A stretch of 64,000 bases of DNA from Neogemmobacter tilapiae. GTDB lineage: Bacteria; Pseudomonadota; Alphaproteobacteria; Rhodobacterales; Rhodobacteraceae. The position numbers were made by a program, and so were the translations under genes. The notes under the pieces are model-generated. The model made no database searches. It was not told the origin of the DNA and saw nothing but the letters and a program-made list of their open reading frames with translations. Positions 19,696-33,460 of this stretch are shown here, one piece after another. Location: contig NZ_BMYJ01000006.1 in NCBI RefSeq assembly GCF_014652215.1, positions 178,534-242,533 on the forward strand. Reading direction: 5' to 3'. How positions within the stretch are numbered: the first letter of the stretch is position 1; each line of letters begins with the position of its first letter.

Positions 19696-20967
19696 ATGAA
19701 AGCAAGACCGAACACAAGGCTGTCGTCGCAGGCCATGGCCTTTGTGCTGGCCGGCGGGCGTGGCAGCCGTTTGAAGGAACTGACCGACCGGCGCGCGAAA
19801 CCGGCGGTCTATTTCGGCGGCAAGACCCGGATCATCGACTTTGCCCTGTCCAACGCCCTGAACTCGGGCATCCGCAAGATGGCGATTGCCACGCAATACA
19901 AGGCGCATAGCCTGATCCGCCACATGCAGCGCGGCTGGGGCTTTTTCCGGGCCGAGCGCAACGAATATCTGGACATCCTGCCCGCCAGCCAAAGGGTGAG
20001 CGAGGAAAAATGGTATCTGGGCACAGCCGACGCCGTGGCGCAGAACATCGACATCGTTGACAGCTATGGCATCAAATATGTCGTGATCCTAGCGGGCGAC
20101 CATATCTACAAGATGGATTACGAAATCATGCTGCAACAGCATGTGGCGACGGGCGCCGACGTGACCATCGGCTGCCTGACGGTGCCCCGGATGGAGGCTG
20201 TGGCCTTTGGCGTGATGCATGTCGATAAAGACATGCGGATCACGCAATTCTTGGAAAAGCCGAAGGATCCGCCCAGCATTCCGGGCGACCCGGATCACGC
20301 CTTGGCCAGCATGGGGATTTACATCTTCAACTGGGATCTGCTGCGCGACCTGCTGATCAAGGATATGGAGGATGACAATTCCTCGCATGATTTCGGCAAT
20401 GACATCATCCCGTCCGTGGTCAAGAACGGCAAGGCAATGGCGCATAAATTCGCCGACAGCTGCGTGACCTCGGGGTTGGAGGATGAACCCTATTGGCGCG
20501 ATGTGGGAACGATTGACGCCTTCTGGCAGGCGAACATCGACCTGACGGATTTCACGCCGAAACTGGACATCTATGACAATTCCTGGCCGATCTGGACCTA
20601 TTCCGAAATCGTGCCCCCAGCCAAATTCATCCATGATGAGGCGGATCGTCGGGGGATGGCGGTATCGTCGCTGGTGTCGGGCGATGTGATCGTCTCGGGT
20701 TCGGAAATTCGCAACTCGCTGCTGTTCACCGGGGTGCGGACGCATTCCTATTCCAGCCTGGACTATGTGGTGGCCCTGCCGCGGGTGGTGGTGAACCGGA
20801 AAGCGGAATTGAAGAATGTGGTGATCGACAGCGGGGTGATCATTCCCGAGGGGCTGGTGGTGGGCCAAGACCCCGAGGAAGACGCGAAATGGTTCCGGCG
20901 GACGGAAAGCGGGATCGTGTTGATCACCCAAGAGATGCTGGATCTGCGGGGCCAGAAACTGGGCTGA
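19696..20967 (+). CDS. glgC: glucose-1-phosphate adenylyltransferase
   Basis: Makes ADP-glucose from ATP and glucose-1-phosphate, the regulated step of glycogen synthesis. The 423 residues carry the nucleotidyltransferase signature [22 protein letters not shown], the substrate blocks [12 protein letters not shown] and GDHIYKMDY, the [13 protein letters not shown] block and a C-terminal beta-helix with an effector role. I chose ATG 19696 because AAGGGAGGACGAGG lies right before it. An earlier ATG at 19657 has no such site. Confidence 0.96.
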   Translation: MKARPNTRLSSQAMAFVLAGGRGSRLKELTDRRAKPAVYFGGKTRIIDFALSNALNSGIRKMAIATQYKAHSLIRHMQRGWGFFRAERNEYLDILPASQRVSEEKWYLGTADAVAQNIDIVDSYGIKYVVILAGDHIYKMDYEIMLQQHVATGADVTIGCLTVPRMEAVAFGVMHVDKDMRITQFLEKPKDPPSIPGDPDHALASMGIYIFNWDLLRDLLIKDMEDDNSSHDFGNDIIPSVVKNGKAMAHKFADSCVTSGLEDEPYWRDVGTIDAFWQANIDLTDFTPKLDIYDNSWPIWTYSEIVPPAKFIHDEADRRGMAVSSLVSGDVIVSGSEIRNSLLFTGVRTHSYSSLDYVVALPRVVVNRKAELKNVVIDSGVIIPEGLVVGQDPEEDAKWFRRTESGIVLITQEMLDLRGQKLG

Positions 20968-20985
20968 GCGGCTTTTGACAAAGCC

Positions 20986-21038
20986 GGGGGGCAGCCGCCC
21001 CCCGGACCCCCCGAGGTATTTAGGGCAAGATGAAAGGG
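20986..21038 (+). repeat. dispersed GC-rich/AT-tail repeat, copy D
   Basis: A G/C hairpin (GGGGGGC-AGCC-GCCCCCC, 20986-21003), then GGACCCCCCGAGGTATTT and the tail GGGCAAGATGAAAG. It is related to the copies at 11691, 46795 and 46976. The conserved AAGATGA of the tail creates an ATG at 21030 just before glgA. The hairpin could also weaken transcription between glgC and glgA. Confidence 0.55.
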
Positions 21039-21044
21039 CAAAGG

Positions 21045-22468
21045 ATGCCGGGCAAGGTTCTGTCGGTGGCCTCGGAATGTGTGCCTTTGGTGAAAACCGG
21101 GGGGCTGGCCGATGTGGTGGGGGCCTTGCCAGGGGCCTTGGCGCCCTTGGGTTGGGATATGCGGGTGCTGATCCCCGCCTATCGGCGACTTTTGCCGCAG
21201 GTGCGGCACTGGGACGAGGTTTTCGCCGAGGATGACCTGTTCGGTGGGCGCGGCGTCGTGCGGCGGGGCGAGGTGGAGGGTTTCACCCTTCTGGCGCTGG
21301 ACGCGCCGCATCTGTTCGACCGTGAGGGCGGGCCCTATGCCGGGCCGGATGGCAAGGATTGGGGCGACAACCACATCCGCTTTGCGGCCCTGTCCTGGGT
21401 GGCCGCGCGGATCGGGCAGGCGGGGCTTTGGGATGACTGGAAGCCCGACCTTTTGCATGCGCATGACTGGCAGGCAGGCTTTGCCCCCGTCTATCGCCAA
21501 CTGCTGGGCGGCGGCAATTCGGTGATCACCGTCCACAACATCGCCTTTCAGGGCTGGGCGGCGGCCGATCAGATCGGTGCGCTGCGTCTGCCGGAATGGG
21601 AGTTTCACGCTGGATCGCTGGAATATTACGGGGGCCTCTCCAGCCTCAAGGCGGGCCTTGTCTGGTCGGACCGGATCACGACGGTTTCACCGACCTATGC
21701 CGACGAACTGATGCGACCGGAGTTCGGCATGGGGCTGGAAGGGGTGATTGCGGCGCGGGCGGCGCTGGTGTCGGGCATCCTGAATGGCGTCGATACCGGC
21801 GTGTGGTCGCCCGAGGCCGAGCCTCTGCCCTTCAGCGCCAAGGCGATGAAGGGCAAGGCCGCAAACCGCGCAGCGATCTGCGCCGAATTCGGCCTGTCGG
21901 TCGATGGCCCCTTGGCGATTGTCGTCAGCCGCTTGACCGATCAAAAGGGCATCGACCTTTTGCCCGAGGTGATCCCCGAATTCATCGAGGGCGGCGGTGG
22001 CCTGATCGTGCTGGGTTCCGGCGCGCCGGAACTGGAACTGGCGATGCACGGCCTGGCCGCGCGCTATCCGGGCCGCGTCGCGGTGCGGATCGGCTATGAC
22101 GAAGGCCTGTCGCACCGTTTGTTCGCCGGGGGTGATGCGGTGCTGGTGCCCAGCCGGTTTGAACCCTGCGGTCTGACGCAGATGTATGGGCTGCGCTATG
22201 GCACGATCCCCGTGGTCGCCGCCGTGGGTGGTCTGGCCGACACGGTGATCACCGCCAATCCGATGGCGCTGGCTTCGGGCACGGCGACGGGGCTGACCTT
22301 TCATCCGACCGATGCCGTGGCCTTTGGCCAGGCCCTCCGCCGCCTGCTGGCGCTTTATGCCGATGGCAAGACCTGGGCCAAGCTGCAAAAGGCCGCGATG
22401 GCCCAGCCCGTGGGATGGGAGGCCAGCGCCGCGCGCTATGCGGCCTTGTATGAGGGTCTGGCAGGCTG

Positions 22469-22469
<1 letters not shown>
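21045..22469 (+). CDS. glgA: glycogen synthase (ADP-glucose)
   Basis: Elongates glycogen from ADP-glucose (GT5). The N-terminus reads KVLSVASECVPLVKTGGLADVVGALP, with the KTGGL motif that binds ADP-glucose. The C-terminal glycosyltransferase half contains VSRLTDQKGIDL and PSRFEPCGLTQMYGLRYGT. I chose ATG 21045 (474 residues) because the family begins two or three residues before KVL and AGGGCAAAGG precedes it. The in-frame ATG at 21030 lies inside a dispersed repeat. The stop overlaps the glgX start. Confidence 0.96.
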
Positions 22470-26220
<3,751 letters not shown>

Positions 26221-26241
26221 CGCGACCATGGTCCGATTGCA

Positions 26242-26270
26242 GGGGCGGTTTGGGCGGTGTAAACCGTCCC
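26242..26270 (+). terminator. hairpin between pgm and response regulator gene, abutting the start codon
   Basis: GGGGCGGTTT (26242-26251) pairs with AAACCGTCCC (26261-26270), with one G-U pair in RNA and a 9-base loop. It follows pgm by 21 bases, but its right arm ends one base before the ATG of the next gene, and no T-run follows. It could end the glycogen transcript or mask the next start. Confidence 0.4.
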
Positions 26271-26271
26271 T

Positions 26272-26937
26272 ATGCCTGTGAACCTGCAATCCGCCCTGAT
26301 CGTCGATGACCATCCGCTGTTCTGCGATGCGCTGGCGCTCACCCTGCGCGCCGTGGCCGGTCTGCAAAAGATCGACACCGCCGACCGCTTGGAACAAGCC
26401 CTCGAACGGCTGGATCAAGCCCTGCCCGATGTGGTGGTGCTGGATCTGAACCTGCCCGATGTGCAGGGGTTGGAAGGTCTGATCCGCATCCGTGCGCTGG
26501 GCGTGCCGGTGATCGTCGTCTCCTCCCTCACCGATGATCGGGTGGTGGGGGCGGTCTTGCAGGCCGGGGCTTCCGGCTTTGTCCCGAAACACGCCAAACG
26601 CGATGCCTTCCGCGCTGCCTTTGATGCCCTGCGCGAAGGGCGGGTTTACCTGCCCGAAGGCTTTGTTCCACAAGCCGAAGGCACCAGCGGCAACAGCCCC
26701 CGCGATCTGGCGCTGGAACGGCTGGGCCTGCTGACGCGCCAACAGGCCAAGATCCTCGAACTGATCTGCGCCGGGCTTTTGAACAAGCAAATCGCCCATG
26801 AACTCGCCATCGCCGAAACCACCGTCAAGGCGCATGTCACGGCCATCATGCGCAAACTCGGCGTGCAAAGCCGGACACAGGCGGTGCTGGTCGCGAATGA
26901 GGCCAGCTTTGCCAATCTGATGCCGGAAAACCGCTAA
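26272..26937 (+). CDS. LuxR/NarL-family response regulator
   Basis: A 221-residue two-component regulator. The receiver domain (about residues 7-125) has the acidic pair DD at 12-13, phosphoacceptor Asp58 in VVVLDLNLPDVQG, and the conserved Ser/Thr and Lys in VVSSLTDD and GFVPKHAKRD. The C-terminal LuxR-type helix-turn-helix is LTRQQAKILELICAGLLNKQ onward to TTVKAHVTAIMRKLGV. No ribosome-binding site is clear because a hairpin arm abuts the start. It lies 59 bases before the FIST and kinase genes and is their probable output. Confidence 0.92.
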   Translation: MPVNLQSALIVDDHPLFCDALALTLRAVAGLQKIDTADRLEQALERLDQALPDVVVLDLNLPDVQGLEGLIRIRALGVPVIVVSSLTDDRVVGAVLQAGASGFVPKHAKRDAFRAAFDALREGRVYLPEGFVPQAEGTSGNSPRDLALERLGLLTRQQAKILELICAGLLNKQIAHELAIAETTVKAHVTAIMRKLGVQSRTQAVLVANEASFANLMPENR

Positions 26938-26996
26938 GGCGGTTGCCCCTTCCCACCGCTGTCGCATAGGCTGCATCCTCAAGGGGAGGATCAGCG

Positions 26997-28157
26997 ATGG
27001 ATGCCAGCGGGGGCTTTCCCGATCCACAGCTTTTGGTGCAGGTCGATGTCGCTGCCGATGATCCGGCGGCGCTTTCCGGCCTAGTGAATGGCCTTGGCCA
27101 TGGCCCCTTTGCCGCCATCCTCTGCTTTGTCTCGCCCGAGGCCGATTGGGCGACCCTTTTGCCGCAACTCTCGCATGCCTTCCCCAACAACCCCGTCATC
27201 GGCTGCACAACAGCCGGGGAAATCGCGGCACAAGGCTATGCCGAAGGCCGGATTGTCGCCATCGGCCTGCCGGCACGCCATTTCGCGGCGGGCGTGCAGC
27301 TGATCGAAAACCTGCATCACATCGACCGCCAGTCGCTAATTGCCCAGACTATCCGCGGCCGTCAGGGCCTGCAAATCGCCTATCCCGACTTCCCCAATGA
27401 ATTCGCCTTTCTTATGGTTGACGGCCTTTCCACGCGTGAGGACGAATTGGCCGCCGCTTTGGCAATGGGCCTTGGCCCCGTGCCCCTGTTTGGCGGTTCG
27501 GCAGGCGATGGCACCCGCTTTGGCCAGACCTTTGTCTTTCATGCCGGTCAGGCGCATCAGGATGCCGCCGTTCTTGTCCTCGTCCGCACCGCCTGCCGCA
27601 CCCGCGTATTCAGCCTTGATCACCTGCGCCCCACCGAACGGCGCATGGTCGTCACCGGCGCCGACCCCGCCACCCGCCGCGTGCATCAATTGAATGCCGA
27701 ACCCGCCGCCTTGGAATATGCCCGCCTTCTGGGCAAGGATCCCGCCCAGCTGACCCCTTTTACCTTTGCCGCCCATCCCTTGGTCGTCCGCATCGGCGGT
27801 GCGCATCATGTGCGCGCCATCCAGCAGGTTGCCCCCAATGGCGATCTCATCTTTTATTCCGCGATTGACGAAGGGTTGGTCCTCACCCTTGCCGAGCCCG
27901 ACAATATGGTCACCCATCTGGCCCAAGGCCTATCCGATCTTTGCACCGACGGCCCGCCGGGGGCGATCCTCGCCGCCGATTGCATCCTGCGGCGGATGGA
28001 GGCGCAGGAAAAGCAGATGACCGGGGCCATATCCAATATCCTGCGCCAGCATGGCGTGCGCGGCTTTTCCACCTATGGCGAACAATTGAACGCCATGCAT
28101 GTGAACCAGACCATGACTGGCGTCGCCCTTTACCCACCCGAAGGGGCCGCAGGATGA
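26997..28157 (+). CDS. FIST domain sensory protein (NosP-like)
   Basis: A 386-residue FIST protein with FIST_N (about residues 35-225) and FIST_C (about 230-365). Family features include NNPVIGCTTAGEIAAQGY, FAFLMVDGLSTREDELAAAL and GPVPLFGGSAGDG. In Pseudomonas and Legionella, FIST proteins called NosP bind heme, sense nitric oxide and control a co-transcribed histidine kinase. The same pairing is seen here because the stop overlaps the kinase start (ATGA). Heme binding is inferred from family and context only. AAGGGGAGGATCAGC precedes the ATG. Confidence 0.88.
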   Translation: MDASGGFPDPQLLVQVDVAADDPAALSGLVNGLGHGPFAAILCFVSPEADWATLLPQLSHAFPNNPVIGCTTAGEIAAQGYAEGRIVAIGLPARHFAAGVQLIENLHHIDRQSLIAQTIRGRQGLQIAYPDFPNEFAFLMVDGLSTREDELAAALAMGLGPVPLFGGSAGDGTRFGQTFVFHAGQAHQDAAVLVLVRTACRTRVFSLDHLRPTERRMVVTGADPATRRVHQLNAEPAALEYARLLGKDPAQLTPFTFAAHPLVVRIGGAHHVRAIQQVAPNGDLIFYSAIDEGLVLTLAEPDNMVTHLAQGLSDLCTDGPPGAILAADCILRRMEAQEKQMTGAISNILRQHGVRGFSTYGEQLNAMHVNQTMTGVALYPPEGAAG

Positions 28158-29962
28158 TCATCACCGATGGTTTGATCAACCCTGCTGACAGTGCCGAACG
28201 GACAACGGCCAAACTTTTGACCATCATCGGCGCGCTCATGCGCCGGGTGGAGCAGGTCACCGATGATGGCGGCGTCGCCTATGCCCAGTTCCAACGTGCT
28301 GCCATGCTGGAAGATCAGGTCAGCCGCCGCACGCAGGAACTGGAACAGGCCATGTCCATGCTGAACCGGACGAACTCCCGTCTGGCCCAAGCCATGGATG
28401 AGGCGGAAGGCGCCCGCCGCAATCTGGCCAACGCGATTGAGGCCGTGGCCGAGGGTTTCGCCCTGTTCGATCCGGACGAAGTGCTGGTGATGTGCAACAG
28501 CCGTTTCGGGGCCACGCTGGCCGATCTGCGCCCAGCCTTGGTGCCGGGGCTGCGTTTTGACGATTATGTCGATCTGGTCAGCCATTCCCCATCGCTGGTT
28601 CTGCCCGAGGGCGAAACGCCGCAAGGCTGGGCGGTGCGGCGGCGGCAAAGGCATCAGGACCGGCATGTGATCTTTAATGTGCAGATGTCGGGCGACCGTT
28701 GGGTGCAGATCAGCGAACACCGCACGCCGGACGGTGGCACGGTCATCCTGCAAACCGATGTGACCGACCTGATCCGGCTGGAACGGCAGGAAAGAACACG
28801 TCTGCTTGACAGTCAGGCCGGCATGATCCGTGCCACCTTGGAACATCTGTCCCAAGGTGTCTGCATCTTTGATGGATCAGGCCGTCTGATCGGCTGGAAC
28901 GCAAGGTTGGGCGAATTGTTGGGCGTTCCGGCCCATTGGCTGCGGCTGGGCTTGGAATTTGCGAACCTTCTGGCCCGCTTGCGCGAGGATGGACGCTTTG
29001 CTGTGAACCTCCCCGGCGGCACCTTGCGCGGATGGGCCGCCCAACCCCAAGGCCGCCCCGCGCTGGAGTTTGAGGTGCGGCGCGGTGAGGGGATCATCCT
29101 GTCCGGATTTGGCCAGGAAATGCCGGATGGCGGTTTCGTCTTGTCCTTCACTGACGTCAGCGCCGAACGCGCCGCCAAGGACGCCTTGGCCCGTGCCAAT
29201 GAAACGCTTGAGGCGCGGGTGACAGAGCGAACGCTGGAGCTGGAGGATGCCCTTTCCCACGCCGAACGCGCCAATGCCAGCCGATCCCGCTTTGTCGCCG
29301 CCGCCAGCCATGACCTGCTGCAACCCCTGTCCGCCGCCAAGCTGTTTCTGGCCAGCGCCATGGACGGCCCCTTGGACGCGCCTGCCCGCATGGCCCTGAA
29401 CAAGGCGCAGAACGCGCTGGAATCGGTCGATGGCCTGCTTGGCGCGCTGCTCGACATCTCACGGCTTGAGGCGGGGCCTTTGGCGGTGAATGTTGGCCCT
29501 GTGCGCCTGAACCGGGTGATCGACCCGCTGCGCGATGAATTTGCCGCCTTTGCTGCTGCCAAAGGCCTGCGATTCGTGCTGGGCGACAGCACCGCGGTTG
29601 TGCTTTCCGATGCCGGTTATCTGCGCCGTATCCTGCAAAACCTCATTGGCAATGCCATCCGCTACACCGATCAGGGCAGTGTCATGGTCAGCGCCCGCAG
29701 GCGCGGCGGTATGCTGCGGATCGAGGTGCGTGATACCGGCCCCGGCATCCCCGAAAGCGAACAGGACAACATCTTTAAGGAATTCCACCGCTTGCATGCC
29801 CCCGCCTCGGCTGCCGAAGGCATGGGGTTGGGCCTTGCTATCGTCGAACGCGCCTGCGCCGCCCTAGGCCACCCCTTGGAACTGCAATCGGCACCGGGGC
29901 AGGGCACTTGTTTTTCGGTGCTTCTCGCCTTGGCCGAAGGTCGTAATACCAAGGTCACATAG
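28154..29962 (+). CDS. PAS-domain sensor histidine kinase (NahK-like, no receiver domain)
   Basis: A 602-residue soluble kinase. After a helical N-terminus and coiled coil (about residues 55-95) come two PAS_7-type domains (AIEAVAEGFALFDPDEVLVM and TLEHLSQGVCIFDGSGRLIG). The HisKA domain has His386 in ASHDLLQPL, and the ATPase domain has NLIGNAIRYT, DTGPGIPE and GMGLGLAIVER. No transmembrane segment is evident, so signal input is likely cytoplasmic, through the FIST partner. P. aeruginosa NahK carries a C-terminal receiver. This protein ends after the ATPase domain, so the separate regulator at 26272 is the likely target. Confidence 0.92.
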   Translation: MIITDGLINPADSAERTTAKLLTIIGALMRRVEQVTDDGGVAYAQFQRAAMLEDQVSRRTQELEQAMSMLNRTNSRLAQAMDEAEGARRNLANAIEAVAEGFALFDPDEVLVMCNSRFGATLADLRPALVPGLRFDDYVDLVSHSPSLVLPEGETPQGWAVRRRQRHQDRHVIFNVQMSGDRWVQISEHRTPDGGTVILQTDVTDLIRLERQERTRLLDSQAGMIRATLEHLSQGVCIFDGSGRLIGWNARLGELLGVPAHWLRLGLEFANLLARLREDGRFAVNLPGGTLRGWAAQPQGRPALEFEVRRGEGIILSGFGQEMPDGGFVLSFTDVSAERAAKDALARANETLEARVTERTLELEDALSHAERANASRSRFVAAASHDLLQPLSAAKLFLASAMDGPLDAPARMALNKAQNALESVDGLLGALLDISRLEAGPLAVNVGPVRLNRVIDPLRDEFAAFAAAKGLRFVLGDSTAVVLSDAGYLRRILQNLIGNAIRYTDQGSVMVSARRRGGMLRIEVRDTGPGIPESEQDNIFKEFHRLHAPASAAEGMGLGLAIVERACAALGHPLELQSAPGQGTCFSVLLALAEGRNTKVT

Positions 29963-30008
29963 CCAAACCGCGCGGAAGGTTCATAGTTGCAGACAGGGAG
30001 AGGAACCC

Positions 30009-30542
30009 ATGCAACTGAATGACGAACGGATCATCAAGGCTGATCCGGCGACCGTCTGGGCAGCCATCCTCGACCCCGCTGTGCTGCAAGCCTGCATTCC
30101 GGGCTGTGAAAGCCTGACAGGCAGTGTGGCAGAGGGGTTCGAGGCGGTCGTGTCCCAAAAGGTCGGCCCGGTCTCGGCCCGCTTCACCGGGCTTGTCACA
30201 TTGTCCGACGTTTTGGCCCCGCATTCGCTGACCATCAGCGGCGAGGGCAAGGGCGGCGTGGCGGGCTTTGCAAAGGGCGGGGCCAGCGTGTCCTTTGTGC
30301 CCGAAGGCGAGGGCACAAAGCTGACCTATGCCGCCGAGGCCAAAGTGGGGGGCAAGATCGCCCAACTGGGCAGCCGGATCATCGACAGCTTTGCCCGCAA
30401 ACTGGCCGACGAATTCTTCCAGCGTTTTCAAGACGCTGTAGAAGGCCCTGATGCCGAGGAAGAGGAGCCTCAGGCATCGGGTGCGGATAATGAAAATCAA
30501 GACAAGCCAAAGAAGGGTTGGTTCCGCCGACTGATTTCCTAA
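30009..30542 (+). CDS. coxG: carbon monoxide dehydrogenase subunit G-like (CoxG, SRPBCC fold)
   Basis: A 177-residue protein of the CoxG family. It begins MQLNDERIIKADPATVWAAI, with the conserved blocks CIPGCESLTG and KVGPVSARFTG, then ends in an acidic stretch and a Lys/Trp-rich tail (KKGWFRRLIS). CoxG is linked to molybdenum hydroxylase gene clusters and may aid membrane attachment in the CO dehydrogenase of Oligotropha. AGGGAGAGGAACCC precedes the ATG. It leads the coxG-S-L-M group and lies 46 bases after the kinase gene. Confidence 0.9.
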   Translation: MQLNDERIIKADPATVWAAILDPAVLQACIPGCESLTGSVAEGFEAVVSQKVGPVSARFTGLVTLSDVLAPHSLTISGEGKGGVAGFAKGGASVSFVPEGEGTKLTYAAEAKVGGKIAQLGSRIIDSFARKLADEFFQRFQDAVEGPDAEEEEPQASGADNENQDKPKKGWFRRLIS

Positions 30543-30583
30543 GGCGGCGATGACGGCCCAGGCAATTCCAAGGGAGGAATGGA

Positions 30584-31069
30584 ATGACCAAGGTCTCGAT
30601 GACAGTGAACGGCAAGGCGGTTTCGCGCGAAACCGAAGGCCGCACGCTGCTGGTGCAGTTCCTGCGCGACGGCATGGGGCTGACCGGCACCCATGTTGGC
30701 TGCGACACCTCGCAATGCGGGGCCTGCGTCGTGCATGTTGATGGTGTTCCGGTGAAATCCTGCACCGTCTTTGCCGCCGATGTGGCGGGCGGGCATGTGA
30801 CCACCATCGAAGGCATGGCCAATGCCGATGGCACCATGGGTCGTTTGCAACAGGCCTTTCAGGACTGTCATGGCTTGCAATGCGGTTTCTGCACACCGGG
30901 CATGGTGATGAGCGCGGCCGCCCTGCTGGCGGTCAACCCCACGCCGACCGAAGCAGAAATCCGCGCCGGGCTGGAGGGCAACATCTGCCGCTGCACCGGT
31001 TATCACAACATCGTCCGCGCGGTGATGCAGGCCTCGGGCCAGGCATCCGCCGCCGTGGCAGCGGAATAG
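30584..31069 (+). CDS. coxS: molybdenum hydroxylase small subunit, two [2Fe-2S] clusters (CoxS-type)
   Basis: The 161-residue iron-sulfur subunit that carries electrons from the molybdenum site to FAD. The plant-type cluster ligands are Cys40, Cys45, Cys48 and Cys60 (CDTSQCGAC). The second cluster uses Cys100, Cys103, Cys135 and Cys137 ([16 protein letters not shown]). All eight are present. The order S-L-M downstream fits form II clusters, because form I uses M-S-L. A strong AAGGGAGGAATGG lies before the start. Confidence 0.95.
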   Translation: MTKVSMTVNGKAVSRETEGRTLLVQFLRDGMGLTGTHVGCDTSQCGACVVHVDGVPVKSCTVFAADVAGGHVTTIEGMANADGTMGRLQQAFQDCHGLQCGFCTPGMVMSAAALLAVNPTPTEAEIRAGLEGNICRCTGYHNIVRAVMQASGQASAAVAAE

Positions 31070-31079
31070 GGAGGGGATC

Positions 31080-33449
31080 ATGCCAAAAGACGGTGGTATC
31101 GGCGCCAGCACCAAGCGGCGCGAGGATGTGCGGTTCCTGACAGGCAAGGGCCGCTATACCGATGACATCAACATTCGCGGTCAGGCCTATGCGCATTTCG
31201 TGCGGTCCGACATGGCGCATGGAATTCTGAACAGCATCGATACGGCGGCGGCCGAGGCGATGCCCGGTGTGATCAAGGTCTTTACCGCCGCCGATCTGGC
31301 GGGGGTCGGTGGCATTCCCACCGGCTGGCAGGTGACCGACCGGCATGGCAAGCCGATGCAGGAACCGAAACATCCGGTTCTGGCCGAAGGCAAGGTGCGG
31401 CATGTGGGTGATCCGATTGCTGTCGTGGTGGCCGAAACGCTGGATCAGGCCCGCGATGCCGCTGAAATGCTGGACATCGACATCACCGAACTGCCCGCCG
31501 TGGTCGACATGCGGGCGGCCTTGGCCGAAGGCGCGCCCAAGGTGCATGACGATCTGACCTCGAACCTTTGCTATGATTGGGGCTTTGTCGAGGAAAACAA
31601 GGCGGCGGTCGACGCGGCCTTTGCCAGCGCGGCCCATGTGGTCAGCCTTGATCTGGTCAACAACCGCCTTGTCGCCAATCCGATGGAACCCCGTGTGGCG
31701 GTCGGGGATTTTGAGGATCACTCGGGCAATTCCACGCTTTACACCACCAGCCAGAACCCTCATGTCATCCGCCTTTTGATGGGGGCCTTCGTCCTTGGCA
31801 TCCCGGAATCCAAACTGCGGGTAGTGGCCCCCGATGTGGGCGGCGGTTTCGGATCGAAAATCTATCACTACGCCGAAGAGGCCTTTGTCACCTTTGCGGC
31901 CAAACAGCTGAAACGCCCGGTGAAATGGACATCCACCCGATCCGAGGCCTTCATGTCCGATGCCCACGGCCGCGACCATGTGACGAAAATCGAACTGGCG
32001 CTCGACGCTGACCACAATTTTACGGCGCTGCGCACCGACACCTATGCCAACATGGGGGCCTATCTTTCCACCTTTGCCCCATGCATTCCCACCTGGCTGC
32101 ACGGCACGCTGATGGCCGGAAACTACAAAACCCCGCTGATCTATGTGAACGTCAAAGCGGTCTTTACCAACACCGTTCCGGTCGATGCCTATCGCGGGGC
32201 AGGGCGGCCCGAGGCCACGTTCCAACTGGAACGTCTGGTGGACAAGGCGGCGCGGCAACTGGGCGTCAGCCCGGTGGAATTGCGGCGCAAGAACTTTATC
32301 AAGCCCGACCAATTCCCCTATCAGACGCCCGTCGCCGTGGTCTACGACACCGGCAATTACGATGCCACGATGGACAAGCTGCTGGAATTGTCCGATCACG
32401 CAGGCTTTGCCGCCCGCCGTGCCGAAAGTGCCGCCCGCGGCAAATGGCGCGGCTTTGGCGTGGCGAGTTATATTGAGGCTTGCGGGATTGCCCCCTCAAA
32501 CCTCGTGGGCCAGTTGGGCGCTCGCGCTGGGCTTTACGAAAGCGCCACGGTGCGGGTGAATGCGACGGGGTCGATCACCATCTTCACCGGCAGCCACAGC
32601 CACGGGCAGGGGCATGAGACCACCTTTGCCCAAGTCGTGTCCGAGATGATCGGGATTGACGCGGGGCAGGTGGAAATCGTCCACGGCGATACATCGAACA
32701 CACCGATGGGCATGGGCACCTATGGTAGCCGTTCGCTGGCGGTTGGCGGCTCGGCTATGGTCAAGGCGCTGAACAAGGTGATCAACAAGGCGAAAAAGAT
32801 CGCGGGGCATCTGCTGGAAGCGTCAGACGAGGACATCGTTCTGAAAGACGGAAAATTCACCGTCGCGGGCACCGACAAATCGGTCGATTGGTCCGGCGTG
32901 ACCTTGGCCGCCTATGTGCCGCACAACTATCCCTTGGACAGCCTTGAACCGGGCCTCGAAGAAACCGCCTTCTACGACCCCTCGAACTTTACCTATCCCG
33001 CCGGGGCCTATGGTTGCGAGGTGGAGGTTGACCCCGAAACCGGCAAGGTCACGGTTCTGGCTTTCACCGCCGCCGATGATTTCGGCAATGTCGTGAACCC
33101 GATGATCGTCGAAGGCCAGGTTCATGGCGGGCTGGCCCAAGGCATCGGGCAGGCCCTCTTGGAAAACTGTGCCTATGATGCGGAAGGTCAATTGCTCAGC
33201 GCGTCCTTCATGGACTACGCCATGCCCCGCGCCGATGATCTGCCGATGTTCAAGGTCGATCATTCCTGCGTCACCCCCTGCACCCACAACCCCTTGGGCG
33301 TCAAAGGCTGTGGCGAGGCGGGGGCCATCGGATCGCCCCCGGCCTTGGTCAATGCGGTGATCGACGCCATCCACGGCGCGGGCCGAACGGATGTGACCCA
33401 TATCAACATGCCCCTGACGCCCGCGCGCGTCTGGTCGGCGCTGAACTGA
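31080..33449 (+). CDS. molybdenum hydroxylase large subunit, CoxL form II
   Basis: The 789-residue molybdopterin cytosine dinucleotide subunit of the xanthine oxidase family. Cofactor motif GGGFGSK is at residues 254-260 and the catalytic Glu746 sits in GCGEAG. The active-site loop is AYRGAGR at 370-376. True CO dehydrogenase (form I) has AYxCSFR with the Cys that binds copper. That Cys is absent here, so this is form II, whose substrate is not settled. Databases often label such genes CO dehydrogenase. It follows coxS by ten bases. Confidence 0.95.
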   Translation: MPKDGGIGASTKRREDVRFLTGKGRYTDDINIRGQAYAHFVRSDMAHGILNSIDTAAAEAMPGVIKVFTAADLAGVGGIPTGWQVTDRHGKPMQEPKHPVLAEGKVRHVGDPIAVVVAETLDQARDAAEMLDIDITELPAVVDMRAALAEGAPKVHDDLTSNLCYDWGFVEENKAAVDAAFASAAHVVSLDLVNNRLVANPMEPRVAVGDFEDHSGNSTLYTTSQNPHVIRLLMGAFVLGIPESKLRVVAPDVGGGFGSKIYHYAEEAFVTFAAKQLKRPVKWTSTRSEAFMSDAHGRDHVTKIELALDADHNFTALRTDTYANMGAYLSTFAPCIPTWLHGTLMAGNYKTPLIYVNVKAVFTNTVPVDAYRGAGRPEATFQLERLVDKAARQLGVSPVELRRKNFIKPDQFPYQTPVAVVYDTGNYDATMDKLLELSDHAGFAARRAESAARGKWRGFGVASYIEACGIAPSNLVGQLGARAGLYESATVRVNATGSITIFTGSHSHGQGHETTFAQVVSEMIGIDAGQVEIVHGDTSNTPMGMGTYGSRSLAVGGSAMVKALNKVINKAKKIAGHLLEASDEDIVLKDGKFTVAGTDKSVDWSGVTLAAYVPHNYPLDSLEPGLEETAFYDPSNFTYPAGAYGCEVEVDPETGKVTVLAFTAADDFGNVVNPMIVEGQVHGGLAQGIGQALLENCAYDAEGQLLSASFMDYAMPRADDLPMFKVDHSCVTPCTHNPLGVKGCGEAGAIGSPPALVNAVIDAIHGAGRTDVTHINMPLTPARVWSALN

Positions 33450-33460
33450 AGGGGGCCAAG

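Noticed and set aside
30933-32399. A 488-residue minus-strand open frame opposite coxL
   Set aside because: It mirrors coxL codons. The coxL motifs are intact on the plus strand.
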